Translations under genes and position numbers: made by a program | From: Thermovibrio sp. | GTDB lineage: Bacteria; Aquificota; Desulfurobacteriia; Desulfurobacteriales; Desulfurobacteriaceae | DNA: 64,000 nt | Direction of reading: 5' to 3' | Assembly (NCBI GenBank): GCA_003978105.1 | Contig: QOAO01000009.1 | Span: 1 to 64,000 of the forward strand | Part shown: in pieces, positions 46,974 to 55,586 of the stretch | Numbering within the stretch: position 1 is the first letter of the stretch | How the letters are laid out: every line of letters begins with the position of its first letter | The notes under the pieces: model-generated | What the model saw: only the letters and a program-made list of their open reading frames with translations | What the model was told of the DNA's origin: nothing | Database searches by the model: none

Positions 46974-48547
46974 CCCCAGTCCTCCCAAAAGGAGAGCTCT
47001 TTAAAGATTGAGTTCTTCTCCTCCAATTTTCTCAAGTTTCCCACTTCAAATTCCCCCTCCTCAACCATTTTCCTCAAAGCTTCAAAGTTTGATATGTGCT
47101 CCTTCAGTCTATTTTCGGCGTACGTTGAGGCAGTTCCCGTTGTTATGAGGAAGGTCCAGTCGGAACTCTGTGCTAAGAGGAGCTCCCTCAGCATCTGAGT
47201 CAAAACCCTCGTATTCCTCTCGTTTCTTTCAACATTTTTCCTTAACCTGTTTAAGGTTTTTGCCATTCCTATCAGGTGGTAGTAAACCCAATCGTTTTTT
47301 CCGTTTACCCAAACGTCAAAGTAGCCCCTATCCCCCCAGGAGGAAACTGCCGGCTGACTCTTTGGATTTTTAGGATAATTCTCCAAGTACTCCCTAAGCA
47401 GAACAGGTTTTATCACCTTAAACTTTTCAAAGTTCTTAAAGAGGTTGTAGAGAAATTCGGGACCTTCAAACCACCAGTGGCCGAAGAGTTCTGCATCAAA
47501 GGGAGCAACTATTAGAGGTTCTCTTCCCATTGCTTCTTTCAGGTACTCAGACTGCTTATCCCTGCAGAAGTGAAAGTGCTCGGCGTGAACTTTTGTCCTC
47601 TCAAGTGCCCTTTCCCTTATGTATGGTTCTTTTTTCCCCAAATCAACGTCCCCCGTTATTCTGTAGTACTTGATTCCCGTGTAGGTTCTTGAGCCGTCTG
47701 GATTTATGTAGGGGGAAACGTAATCGAGGGGAAGGTCAAATCCGACATCCCTGTAAAAGTCCCTGTACCAAGGGTCTCCCGGATAGCCCTCCTTTGAACT
47801 CCAGACCTGCTTTGACGATTCCGGGTCCCTTCCAAGGGCTATTCTACCCTTTGGCGTATATACGGGGGAGTAAACACCGAACTTCGGGAAGGGCTTTCCG
47901 TAGAGTAAACCGTGGGAGTCAAGGAGGAAGAAATCAATTCCGAATTCTCTTAAAACTTCCTCAACGTCAGGATAGTAACCGCACTCAGGAAGCCAAATTC
48001 CCTTTGGTCCCTTTCCGAAGTGTTTCTTATAGTTTTTAACTGCTACCTTAATTTGGGTTCTTACCGCCTCCTTAACGGGCTGGAGGGCAGGAAGGAGACC
48101 GTGAGTGGCCCCGCATGTAATTATTTCGATGAACCCGTCATCGGAGAGCTCCTTATAAGCCCTTATAATGTTCCCCCCGTAGCTTTCGTAGAAGTCCCTT
48201 ACAGACTCAAATCTCTCCTTGTAAAATCTTGCAAGCTTATTGAAAGTCGGACTTCCCTCCGTTCTCCTTATCTCCTTTTCGCATAACTCCAAGGTTCTTT
48301 GAATATACTTTCTGAACTTCTCTTTGAGTAAAGGGTCGCTCAACATCTCACAGAGGGGAGGGGAGAGAGAGAGGGTAACTCTGAAGTTAACTCCCTGGTC
48401 CCTTAGCTTGAAGAAGTTTTGGAGGAGGGGAATGTAGGTTTCCGAAATTGCTTCAAAGAGCCAGTACTCCTCCTGGAAGTACTCATACTCGGGGTGTTTA
48501 ACGAAGGGGAGGTGGTGGTGGAGAAAAAGGAAAAAGTAGCCCTTAAC
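46970..48547 (-). CDS. GH57 1,4-alpha-glucan branching enzyme
   Basis: A 525-residue GH57 enzyme that creates alpha-1,6 branches in glycogen. LFLHHHLPFVKHPEY is the family's first conserved region, GIWLPECGYYP carries the nucleophile Glu189 and APFDAELFGHWWFEGPEF the acid/base Asp352, both at positions close to those of the Thermus thermophilus branching enzyme. ATG 48547 with AGGGGGAAA upstream is the better start; the longer frame starts inside the upstream gene. It overlaps the DUF4912 gene by five bases. No GH13 GlgB is present. Confidence 0.9.
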   Translation of the reverse strand, partial: VKGYFFLFLHHHLPFVKHPEYEYFQEEYWLFEAISETYIPLLQNFFKLRDQGVNFRVTLSLSPPLCEMLSDPLLKEKFRKYIQRTLELCEKEIRRTEGSPTFNKLARFYKERFESVRDFYESYGGNIIRAYKELSDDGFIEIITCGATHGLLPALQPVKEAVRTQIKVAVKNYKKHFGKGPKGIWLPECGYYPDVEEVLREFGIDFFLLDSHGLLYGKPFPKFGVYSPVYTPKGRIALGRDPESSKQVWSSKEGYPGDPWYRDFYRDVGFDLPLDYVSPYINPDGSRTYTGIKYYRITGDVDLGKKEPYIRERALERTKVHAEHFHFCRDKQSEYLKEAMGREPLIVAPFDAELFGHWWFEGPEFLYNLFKNFEKFKVIKPVLLREYLENYPKNPKSQPAVSSWGDRGYFDVWVNGKNDWVYYHLIGMAKTLNRLRKNVERNERNTRVLTQMLRELLLAQSSDWTFLITTGTASTYAENRLKEHISNFEALRKMVEEGEFEVGNLRKLEEKNSIFKELSFWEDWG

Positions 48548-49145
48548 CATTTTTCCCCCTGTAGCCAAAAGGAATGGATGTTTTTTCTTCAGCTTTTAGA
48601 GCCCCGATGATTTCCTCAACAACCTCCTCCTCTGCTTCAAGTGTAACGACATCAGAGGGAGTAACTATCTTGTTTGACCTTAATTTTATTTTCTTTCCTT
48701 CCCTGACTACTTCAAGCTCAACGTAGATTTCCTCAAAGGGAGCCCTATACCTCACGTAGTAACTTTTCCACTCGGGGTTAACTTCCGTTTCAAAGACGAG
48801 CCTCTCCTTTGAGTAGAGTTTTAAGACTCCCCTCTCTCCGAAGGCATTCCATACTGCAAAGGAGAGCTCCGGGTTTACGGGAATGAGAGAGACAAACTCC
48901 TCACTATAGGTTGGGAGTTCCACCTCCTCCCTCTTCTCCTCTATTGGCTCTACGAACTCAACGTTACTTGTAATCGGCTCATTGATTGAGGCCTTTTCTA
49001 TGAGAAGGAGCTCCCCCTTTATTCTCTCTAAGAGCTCCTTTTTCCTCATTTTTGAACGTCCCTTTATTTTTAACTCCTTTGCAATCTCATAGAGCTCCTT
49101 TCTCGTTAACTTTTCAATTTCCTCCAAAGTCAGTTCCAACTTCAT
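48543..49145 (-). CDS. DUF4912 protein with N-terminal SAP/Rho-N-like domain
   Basis: A 200-residue protein. Residues about 5-45 ([20 protein letters not shown]) form a helix-extended loop-helix module like SAP or Rho-N domains, which bind nucleic acids. Residues about 85-165 ([40 protein letters not shown]) match the beta-rich DUF4912 domain, thought to resemble carbohydrate-binding folds. It lies between glgA and the branching enzyme with overlaps on both sides. I infer a glycogen-linked binding or regulatory role; its function is not known. Confidence 0.82.
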   Translation of the reverse strand: MKLELTLEEIEKLTRKELYEIAKELKIKGRSKMRKKELLERIKGELLLIEKASINEPITSNVEFVEPIEEKREEVELPTYSEEFVSLIPVNPELSFAVWNAFGERGVLKLYSKERLVFETEVNPEWKSYYVRYRAPFEEIYVELEVVREGKKIKLRSNKIVTPSDVVTLEAEEEVVEEIIGALKAEEKTSIPFGYRGKNG

Positions 49146-50566
49146 CTTATCCTTCCCTCTAATAGGTTTTCGTAAAGTCTAAAGTACTTTAGGGCAGATG
49201 AGTTCCAAGAAAAGTCAATTCCCATTACAAACTGCTTTAGCCTTAAAACTCTCTCCCTGTTTTTCCTGTAGAATTCAACCGCCCTTTTGAGTGCACCTAA
49301 AAACTCGGATGAATCAAACTCATCAAACAGAAATCCGTATCCTCCCGGTTCCGAAAGGTCCCTGACGGTATCTGCAAGTCCTCCCGTTTTCCTTGCAACA
49401 ACCAACGTTCCGTACCTCATTGCTATCATCTGATTGAGGCCGCAGGGTTCGTAGAGGGAGGGCATTAAGAGGAAGTCTGCAGAGGCGTACATCTTTCGGC
49501 TTAAGGGTTCATCAAAGGCAACCTCGACAAAAATATTGGAGTACTTGTTCTTAATTGAGTTGAAAAATTCGTTGTAGTGGGCATCTCCCGTTCCCAAGAT
49601 TGCAAAGTTTGCAGGGAGCTCTCTTATCTCGTTAAGCTTTTCCATAAAGAGGTCAATCCCTTTCTGCTTGGCCAATCTCCCAATGAACACAAAGAGTGGC
49701 CAATCCTCCTCCCTTAAACCTGTTTCCTTTATAAAGTACCTCTTGTTTTCCTCCTTGTTTCCTATTGAGCTTTCCGTATAGTTAACGTATATGTACCTGT
49801 CAGTTTCAGGGTTCCAGACGTCGTAATCTATACCGTTGAGTATTCCAAAAAGCTTGTAGCTGTACTTTCTTAAAACTCCATCAAGTCCAAATCCAAACTC
49901 GGGAGTCGTTATCTCTCTTGCATAGGTTGGACTAACAGCGTTTACCGCATCGCTAAAAACTATTCCCCCCTTAAGGAAGTTAACCTTCCCCCAGAATTCA
50001 AGAGTCTTCATGTTGAATAGCTCCCATCCCAAGTTGAGCCTTTCTATTGTCTCCTTGGGAAATACTCCCTGGTATGCTAAGTTGTGAATCGTTTGAAGTG
50101 TCCTTACCCTCAATCCTTTCTTTCTTATTAACACCGGAATGAGGGAAGTCTGCCAGTCGTTGACGTGAACGATTTCTCCCCTAAAGAATCCCTCCTCGAT
50201 GAGCTCAACTACCGCATGACAAAATGCTCCAAATCTTACATCGTTATCGGGATAGTCACCCTCTGGAGTTCCGTAGAGGTATTCCCTTCCAAATAGAAAG
50301 TCATTCTTCAAAAAGTAGTGTTCAACTCCATCTGAAAGGTGGTAGACCTCAAATTCAAAGTCACCGGCACTGAGAAAAACCTTAACTTTCCTTCCTGTAC
50401 TTCTTATTCCAAACTTCTCAGTATCAACACACCCGTAAAGGGGCATTACAGTTTTTACACTAACTCCAATCTCTGAGAGAGCTTTTGGAAGGGAGAAGGA
50501 TACGTCTGCAAGGCCCCCTGTTTTTGCAAATGGATAGATTTCACTCGAAGCAAAAAGAACTCTCAT
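49142..50566 (-). CDS. glgA: Glycogen synthase (GT5)
   Basis: GlgA extends alpha-1,4-glucan from ADP-glucose or UDP-glucose. The 474-residue protein has Lys15-Thr-Gly-Gly in [10 protein letters not shown] (sugar-nucleotide site), [27 protein letters not shown], and [18 protein letters not shown], whose Glu is the GT-B catalytic-site acid, followed by KTGGLADTV. The length is typical. Overlaps galT upstream and the DUF4912 gene downstream by four bases each. No glgC is in the window; the sugar-nucleotide transferase at 55.6-58.1 kb is the nearest candidate donor enzyme. Confidence 0.96.
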   Translation of the reverse strand: MRVLFASSEIYPFAKTGGLADVSFSLPKALSEIGVSVKTVMPLYGCVDTEKFGIRSTGRKVKVFLSAGDFEFEVYHLSDGVEHYFLKNDFLFGREYLYGTPEGDYPDNDVRFGAFCHAVVELIEEGFFRGEIVHVNDWQTSLIPVLIRKKGLRVRTLQTIHNLAYQGVFPKETIERLNLGWELFNMKTLEFWGKVNFLKGGIVFSDAVNAVSPTYAREITTPEFGFGLDGVLRKYSYKLFGILNGIDYDVWNPETDRYIYVNYTESSIGNKEENKRYFIKETGLREEDWPLFVFIGRLAKQKGIDLFMEKLNEIRELPANFAILGTGDAHYNEFFNSIKNKYSNIFVEVAFDEPLSRKMYASADFLLMPSLYEPCGLNQMIAMRYGTLVVARKTGGLADTVRDLSEPGGYGFLFDEFDSSEFLGALKRAVEFYRKNRERVLRLKQFVMGIDFSWNSSALKYFRLYENLLEGRIR

Positions 50567-51597
50567 AGCAGAACCTCTCTAAGAAACTTTGCAGCACTTT
50601 CTGGGGAGGTAGGATTTATGTACCATCCCCCTCCAATCTCAAAACCTGCCCAAACGGAAATCCTCGGGAACACCTCAATGTGCCAGTGGAAGAAGTTGTC
50701 CATTCCTACAAAGTAGTCGGGCTTTTCCGGATAGGGTCTCTCTGGAGGACGGGTTCTGATAAACATGTTGTAGGGTGGGTTAATGAGGGTCTTGTGAAGT
50801 TTCTTGAACACCGTCCTCATTAAGTCGGCAAGACTGTAGAGCTCCTCTTCAGAAATTCTCGAAAAGTCGGAACTGTGAACCTTTGAAGAGATTCTTATTT
50901 GAAAGGGAACGATTGAGGCAAAGGGACAATAAGCAACGAACTTCTCATTCTCATAAACGACTCTCTTTGTATTGTTGAGCTCGTAATCTATCTCGTCACA
51001 GAGGTAGCACCGCCCTCTCTCCCTGAAAAACTTCCTGAGCTGGGAAACTTCATCATCAACATTTTTGGGAATTGATGGAGTTGCAATTATCTGTGAATGG
51101 GAGTGGATGAGTGAAGCTCCGGCCTCCCTTCCGTAGTTCTTAAAGACCAGAACGTAACGTATTCTCTTATCCCCGTACAAACTCTTCATTCTCTCTCTGT
51201 AAACAAAGAGGAGATCCTTCATCTCCTCGATTGAAAAGTTGTGGAGGTGTTTGAAGTGGTCGGGAGTATCAATCACAACCTCATGGGCTCCAAATCCCCC
51301 GATTACATCGTAGATTCCCCTTCTTTTTCTTTCAGGCTGATTTTCTATCCTCAAGGCAGGGTACTTGTTGGGAACAACTCTAACCCTCCAGCCTGGAGTA
51401 TCGGGGGAAGTTTCCGGCTCCCTTATGGCAAATATTTCATGGGGAGTTAAGTACTCCTTTCCCGGCTCAAACGGACACTTTGAAGGGGTACTCTTTGTCG
51501 GATAGACGTGAATCGGATAATCGTGAGGCCTCCTCTCCCTTTCAGGGGCAATTACTACCCAGTTATCGGTTAGGTAATCGTACCTTATCTCAGACAT
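50563..51597 (-). CDS. galT: Galactose-1-phosphate uridylyltransferase family protein (GalT-like)
   Basis: A 344-residue HIT-superfamily nucleotidyltransferase. The catalytic region is [13 protein letters not shown] with His165 and His167 (H-S-H-S-Q, where E. coli GalT has H-P-H-G-Q). CPFEPG (41-46) and CYLCDE supply possible metal-site cysteines, and [13 protein letters not shown] is the second conserved part. In a glycogen operon without galactose genes it may act as an NDP-glucose:hexose-1-phosphate transferase or phosphorylase rather than in galactose use; sequence alone cannot separate these. Confidence 0.85.
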   Translation of the reverse strand: MSEIRYDYLTDNWVVIAPERERRPHDYPIHVYPTKSTPSKCPFEPGKEYLTPHEIFAIREPETSPDTPGWRVRVVPNKYPALRIENQPERKRRGIYDVIGGFGAHEVVIDTPDHFKHLHNFSIEEMKDLLFVYRERMKSLYGDKRIRYVLVFKNYGREAGASLIHSHSQIIATPSIPKNVDDEVSQLRKFFRERGRCYLCDEIDYELNNTKRVVYENEKFVAYCPFASIVPFQIRISSKVHSSDFSRISEEELYSLADLMRTVFKKLHKTLINPPYNMFIRTRPPERPYPEKPDYFVGMDNFFHWHIEVFPRISVWAGFEIGGGWYINPTSPESAAKFLREVLL

Positions 51598-53545
51598 CCT
51601 TTACCTCTAAGTTTACTTCAAGACTGAAGGTCCTTTTAACTTTAAAACAGAGTCCAAAGCAGTGTCCTTGAACTGTGAAGTCAACTCCCTTTTCGCTCTG
51701 GCTTACAGTCTCCACAGGATAATGGAGAATTTCAAAGGGAAGAGACGCCGATATTAGAACTCTTTTACTGAGTCCTTTATCCAAAATTTCCAAACTGTTT
51801 TCCACTTTCTGTAGTTCAAATCCCTCTGGATTTAAAAAGTGAAAGTTAAACTCAATAATGTGAAAAATCTCCTCAGGATACTCAGTTTTAAATCTCTCTG
51901 AAAATAGCAGTTTTCTTCCCTTTAGCTTGTAAGTTTTCCTAAGCTCAGAGCTGAATTTTCTACCTAAGTACACACCTCCTCTTCTAAATAGAATTATCTC
52001 TCCATCGCCCAAAACTGTCTCAAATGGCTGGTTTACAAAGTCGGAAATTTCCCGAAAAGTTTCCCTTTTAAACTCCTCAAAACTTAAATGAGTTGTAAAG
52101 TGAGAAATAAAAGAACCCCTTAGATGCCAATCGAAGGAGAGCTTTCTTCTCTCCTCCTCTGTTAGATTTGGGATTCTCTCATGAATTGTCAAAATTCCCT
52201 CGCTCCTCTCCTCTGCCCTTTTTTCAAGCAGATAGTGGTATCCTTCCCTGTGTCTTGAAATCACGTTCTGATAGTTAAATCCCTCGTTAAGAAGGGAGAG
52301 TTCAAAAAGAGCTCCCCCCTCCTTTGGAGAGACGACAGCAAAGATTTCCCCCGAGGATAGAACTCCCTCCTCGTAGCCATCGAAGTTTAAATCCTCCAAG
52401 TAAGTTCCTCTTCTACTAACTTCCCTCTGGGCAGAGAGTAGGAACCTCCAGAAGTTATCCCTCAAGTTCGGAAGGTAGATTCCACCGAAAATTCCGTGCC
52501 AGAATACATCGTTGCACTGGGACTTAGAAAGATTCTCCTTAAACTCCTCACTTCCCTCCTCAAACGACAGATTTAACATCCTCTTGTGCATGTAGTTGCT
52601 CTCTGGATACTTAACAAAGAAGTTCTTCCAGATACTTCCCCTCAGAAACTTTTCAGCGTAACCTTCCATTCCGCTTCTCTTTAGGATTTCCTCGGCTTCC
52701 TTTAACTCCCTAAATCTCTCGGGAGGAAGTGCCCACTCTCCCATTTCGTAGTAGGAGGTTGTAGGAAGATAAGCTATTCCAAGGGGTTTTTCTGAAGAGA
52801 CTACCTCGGAAAAGAGAAAAGTCTCTATTTCACCATTTTCTACTTTACTTAAGAAACTCTCTAACCAGCCATTCTTGTAAACCCAGTTGTAGGTTCTCGG
52901 CCAGACTCCGAACTTTTCCCCATCGTCAAAGAGAACCCTCGTTCCCCAGTTCGACTTTAGGTATCCTACAGCCCTTTCAACTGGCTTAAAGGGAATCAGA
53001 TACCGGAGCACCCTATCTATTGGAAAGACCTTTAAAACCTTCCCTTCACTTTCAGTTAAGAGGTATCCTCCCAACTGCTTCCTATCGAACCCCGAACAGA
53101 TGAAGTGGTAGTCATCGACAACGACGTAGTCAACTCCACATTCAACAATGTCACAGATTACAGAATCGTCCCAGACCCTTTCGGTAAGCCAGAGTCCCTT
53201 CGGGACAACCTCGAAGAGCTCTCCCAAAAGTCCGTTTAGTTTTTCAATCTGGTACTTCCTCCACCTTGAGGGAATGGAGACTAAAATCGGCTCGTAGTAT
53301 CCTCCGGTGAAAAACTCAACTCTCTCTTCCTTAACCATTGATTGGAGGAGCTCTATCAAATCTCCGTGATTTCTTGATATGTACTCTAAGAGCCAACCAC
53401 TAAAGTGAACTGAAAATTTGAAGGATTTGAAGGGGTAAACTCTCTCAATGAACGGTCTGTAAGACTTTGTTACCGCTTCCTCAACAATGCTCTTAAAGTT
53501 ATCAACCGGTTGGTGGTTGTGAATTCCAAAGATCAATCTTGCCAT
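51590..53545 (-). CDS. GH57 4-alpha-glucanotransferase / alpha-amylase
   Basis: A 651-residue GH57 enzyme close in length and layout to the Thermococcus litoralis 4-alpha-glucanotransferase (659). GIHNHQPVDNF is region I, GLWLTERVWD carries the nucleophile Glu122 and LFDDGEKFG the acid/base Asp at 207-208. WALPPERF and IWKNFFVKYPESNYMHKRML are further family blocks. A C-terminal beta-sandwich fills the last 300 residues. It would disproportionate maltodextrins during glycogen remodelling. ATG 53545 is one base after the preceding stop. Confidence 0.92.
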   Translation of the reverse strand: MARLIFGIHNHQPVDNFKSIVEEAVTKSYRPFIERVYPFKSFKFSVHFSGWLLEYISRNHGDLIELLQSMVKEERVEFFTGGYYEPILVSIPSRWRKYQIEKLNGLLGELFEVVPKGLWLTERVWDDSVICDIVECGVDYVVVDDYHFICSGFDRKQLGGYLLTESEGKVLKVFPIDRVLRYLIPFKPVERAVGYLKSNWGTRVLFDDGEKFGVWPRTYNWVYKNGWLESFLSKVENGEIETFLFSEVVSSEKPLGIAYLPTTSYYEMGEWALPPERFRELKEAEEILKRSGMEGYAEKFLRGSIWKNFFVKYPESNYMHKRMLNLSFEEGSEEFKENLSKSQCNDVFWHGIFGGIYLPNLRDNFWRFLLSAQREVSRRGTYLEDLNFDGYEEGVLSSGEIFAVVSPKEGGALFELSLLNEGFNYQNVISRHREGYHYLLEKRAEERSEGILTIHERIPNLTEEERRKLSFDWHLRGSFISHFTTHLSFEEFKRETFREISDFVNQPFETVLGDGEIILFRRGGVYLGRKFSSELRKTYKLKGRKLLFSERFKTEYPEEIFHIIEFNFHFLNPEGFELQKVENSLEILDKGLSKRVLISASLPFEILHYPVETVSQSEKGVDFTVQGHCFGLCFKVKRTFSLEVNLEVKDV

Positions 53546-53546
53546 T

Positions 53547-55586
53547 TTAAACTATCCAATCAAGGTTAAAGTCCTTTCCAACGTCAAGGACGGCAGGTGT
53601 GAACTGTGGAGCAGTCTCCAACAGCTTTCCATTCATGTAGAGCTTGAGAATAAGCTTTAACTTACCATTCACAGCCTCCGGTAAGCACTTATTGGGAATT
53701 AGAATTTCAATCAATTTTCCAAGAACTGCACGGGCTTCACTGCAGTTCTTACCCTTCGAGGGGTTCTCACTAAGGTTAAATTCTACTTCCTCTCTCCCCT
53801 CACCTGAAAGTTCAACTGTCAGCTTTAAATTACCTCCCTTGACCCTCTCCCAGTTCCCGTCAACTCTGATGAAGAGGTTTCTCTCCTCATCACAGCCGTA
53901 GTAGGCCTTTCTCATTACGAACGATGATGAGTCCATCGTCGATAGTTCTAAAAGGTCAATCTCCCCAGCGTTCAGCCACTCAAAGTAGTTGCTCACCTCT
54001 CCATCAAGCTCAACGTGGAGATAGCCCTTTGGAGGAGTTGACGGCAGCTCTTTAGAGGTTTTTATGGGATGTAGAAGCTCATCAGGAATGTCCTTTCCCA
54101 GTATTCTGTAAACCTCAATGAGGTTACTTCTAAAGAGTCTGTCAAACTGAAGGGAGAATGGAGTATAGTGTTCCCTTCCAAACCACCAAAACCAGTCACT
54201 CCCCTCGGAAATTAGTATGTATTCCTCAGCATTTTCACTTTTAGTTTCACCCCTTTTAAACTGGAGCTTCGTCAAGGAGAGGAGTTCCCATGCCCTGTTC
54301 TTCTCATCATCTCCAATCCAGGTTAAAAACTTTCCCCCAATCCAGCTTCCCGGGAAAATTCTGTTTAGAACTTCCGTGTGTTCAACCTCAGAGGGTTTAA
54401 CAGTTTCAATCCAGTTAGATTCTGAGATTTCACTGTAGAGCTTTTCCCTAAATTCAAAACCGTTGTTTTCGTAGAACTCCCAGCAGTTTTCCCCGTCAAG
54501 TATCACCGAAACGACAGGATTCTCATACTTCCTGTTGATATCCTTTAACCTTTCAAGAAAGTCCTCGGCTGCATCATCGCTCTTCCAGTTCTTGTAGGTA
54601 AATCCTATTAAATCGCTCAGTTCCTTATCCCTAAACAGAATCTTTACTCCTTTGAATTTATAAACCCTGTAGAGCGGTTCCCTCGTTCCCGTTTTTTCCT
54701 GAAGGGAGTTAAACAGGATTTCCTCATCAGAGGCTGTCCACTCTACCCCAAAATTTGAAAGTAAGGAGACAGCCTCCTCACTTATTCCCCCTTCAGGGAG
54801 CCATACTCCCCTAACCTCTCCAAACCTCTCCCTGTGAAAGGAGAGAGCTCTCTCTACCTGTTTAACTGCATCACCCTTAAAGGGAGTTTGAACTGCTGGA
54901 AGTTTGACGTATGGAGTTGATTCCCTAGCCACCTTCATATCGATTAAAAGTGGAAGGACAGGGTGGTAGAACGGAGAGGTTGTAACTTCAATCTGACCTA
55001 ATGACGTTAATTCTCTGTAGAGAGGAACGATTTTCCCAACGTGATCTAACAGCTCCTCTATCAGTCTTGTTTTATCCTCCTCAGTGTATGCAGAAATCTC
55101 TTCCCTTAGCTTCCTGATGGTTTCATTCTCCCTCTTCAAGTAGTTTCCACACCATGAAAGGAGGAAGAGAACCTCAAGGTTTAAGAAATCCTGATTTGAG
55201 AGGTTCCTGCAGAGCTCCCTTCTATCGCTCTGGTATGCAAAGTAGAGCTTGTTTAGAAGTTCAAACTCCTCAAAGAGTTTGGGAGATGATGAGAAAATGA
55301 CTTTAATTAGGTAGTCCTTCTCTCTCAAGGAGAGCTCTTTTACGCTTTTCTTCACAAGTCTTAAAAATTTACAGTTCGCCCTTCCCGATGCATACTCCTC
55401 AATCTGAGAAACCAAGGAAGGGGTAAGGTTGAAAGCTACCTTCACGTTTTTGAACCTGCTCACGTGGTAGGGCATATCGTAGTAGTCCTTGATTGAGTGG
55501 AGGAAAACGTAGGGAAGTTCGTACTCCCCCGTAAGACCGTTTCTATAAACGGGCTGGTGCATATGCCAAAGAAATATTAGTTTCAC
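53547..55586 (-). CDS. GH57 amylase/amylopullulanase-type glycoside hydrolase
   Basis: A 679-residue GH57 enzyme of a different branch. LIFLWHMHQPVYRN is region I, GVWLPEGGISEEAV carries the nucleophile Glu265 and VSVILDGENCWEFYENNG the acid/base Asp364; FWWFGREHYTPF is another family block. It probably hydrolyses alpha-glucan (alpha-amylase or pullulanase type). There is no signal peptide, so it acts on internal glycogen. Four-base overlap with the upstream sugar-nucleotide transferase gene. Confidence 0.9.
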   Translation of the reverse strand: MKLIFLWHMHQPVYRNGLTGEYELPYVFLHSIKDYYDMPYHVSRFKNVKVAFNLTPSLVSQIEEYASGRANCKFLRLVKKSVKELSLREKDYLIKVIFSSSPKLFEEFELLNKLYFAYQSDRRELCRNLSNQDFLNLEVLFLLSWCGNYLKRENETIRKLREEISAYTEEDKTRLIEELLDHVGKIVPLYRELTSLGQIEVTTSPFYHPVLPLLIDMKVARESTPYVKLPAVQTPFKGDAVKQVERALSFHRERFGEVRGVWLPEGGISEEAVSLLSNFGVEWTASDEEILFNSLQEKTGTREPLYRVYKFKGVKILFRDKELSDLIGFTYKNWKSDDAAEDFLERLKDINRKYENPVVSVILDGENCWEFYENNGFEFREKLYSEISESNWIETVKPSEVEHTEVLNRIFPGSWIGGKFLTWIGDDEKNRAWELLSLTKLQFKRGETKSENAEEYILISEGSDWFWWFGREHYTPFSLQFDRLFRSNLIEVYRILGKDIPDELLHPIKTSKELPSTPPKGYLHVELDGEVSNYFEWLNAGEIDLLELSTMDSSSFVMRKAYYGCDEERNLFIRVDGNWERVKGGNLKLTVELSGEGREEVEFNLSENPSKGKNCSEARAVLGKLIEILIPNKCLPEAVNGKLKLILKLYMNGKLLETAPQFTPAVLDVGKDFNLDWIV

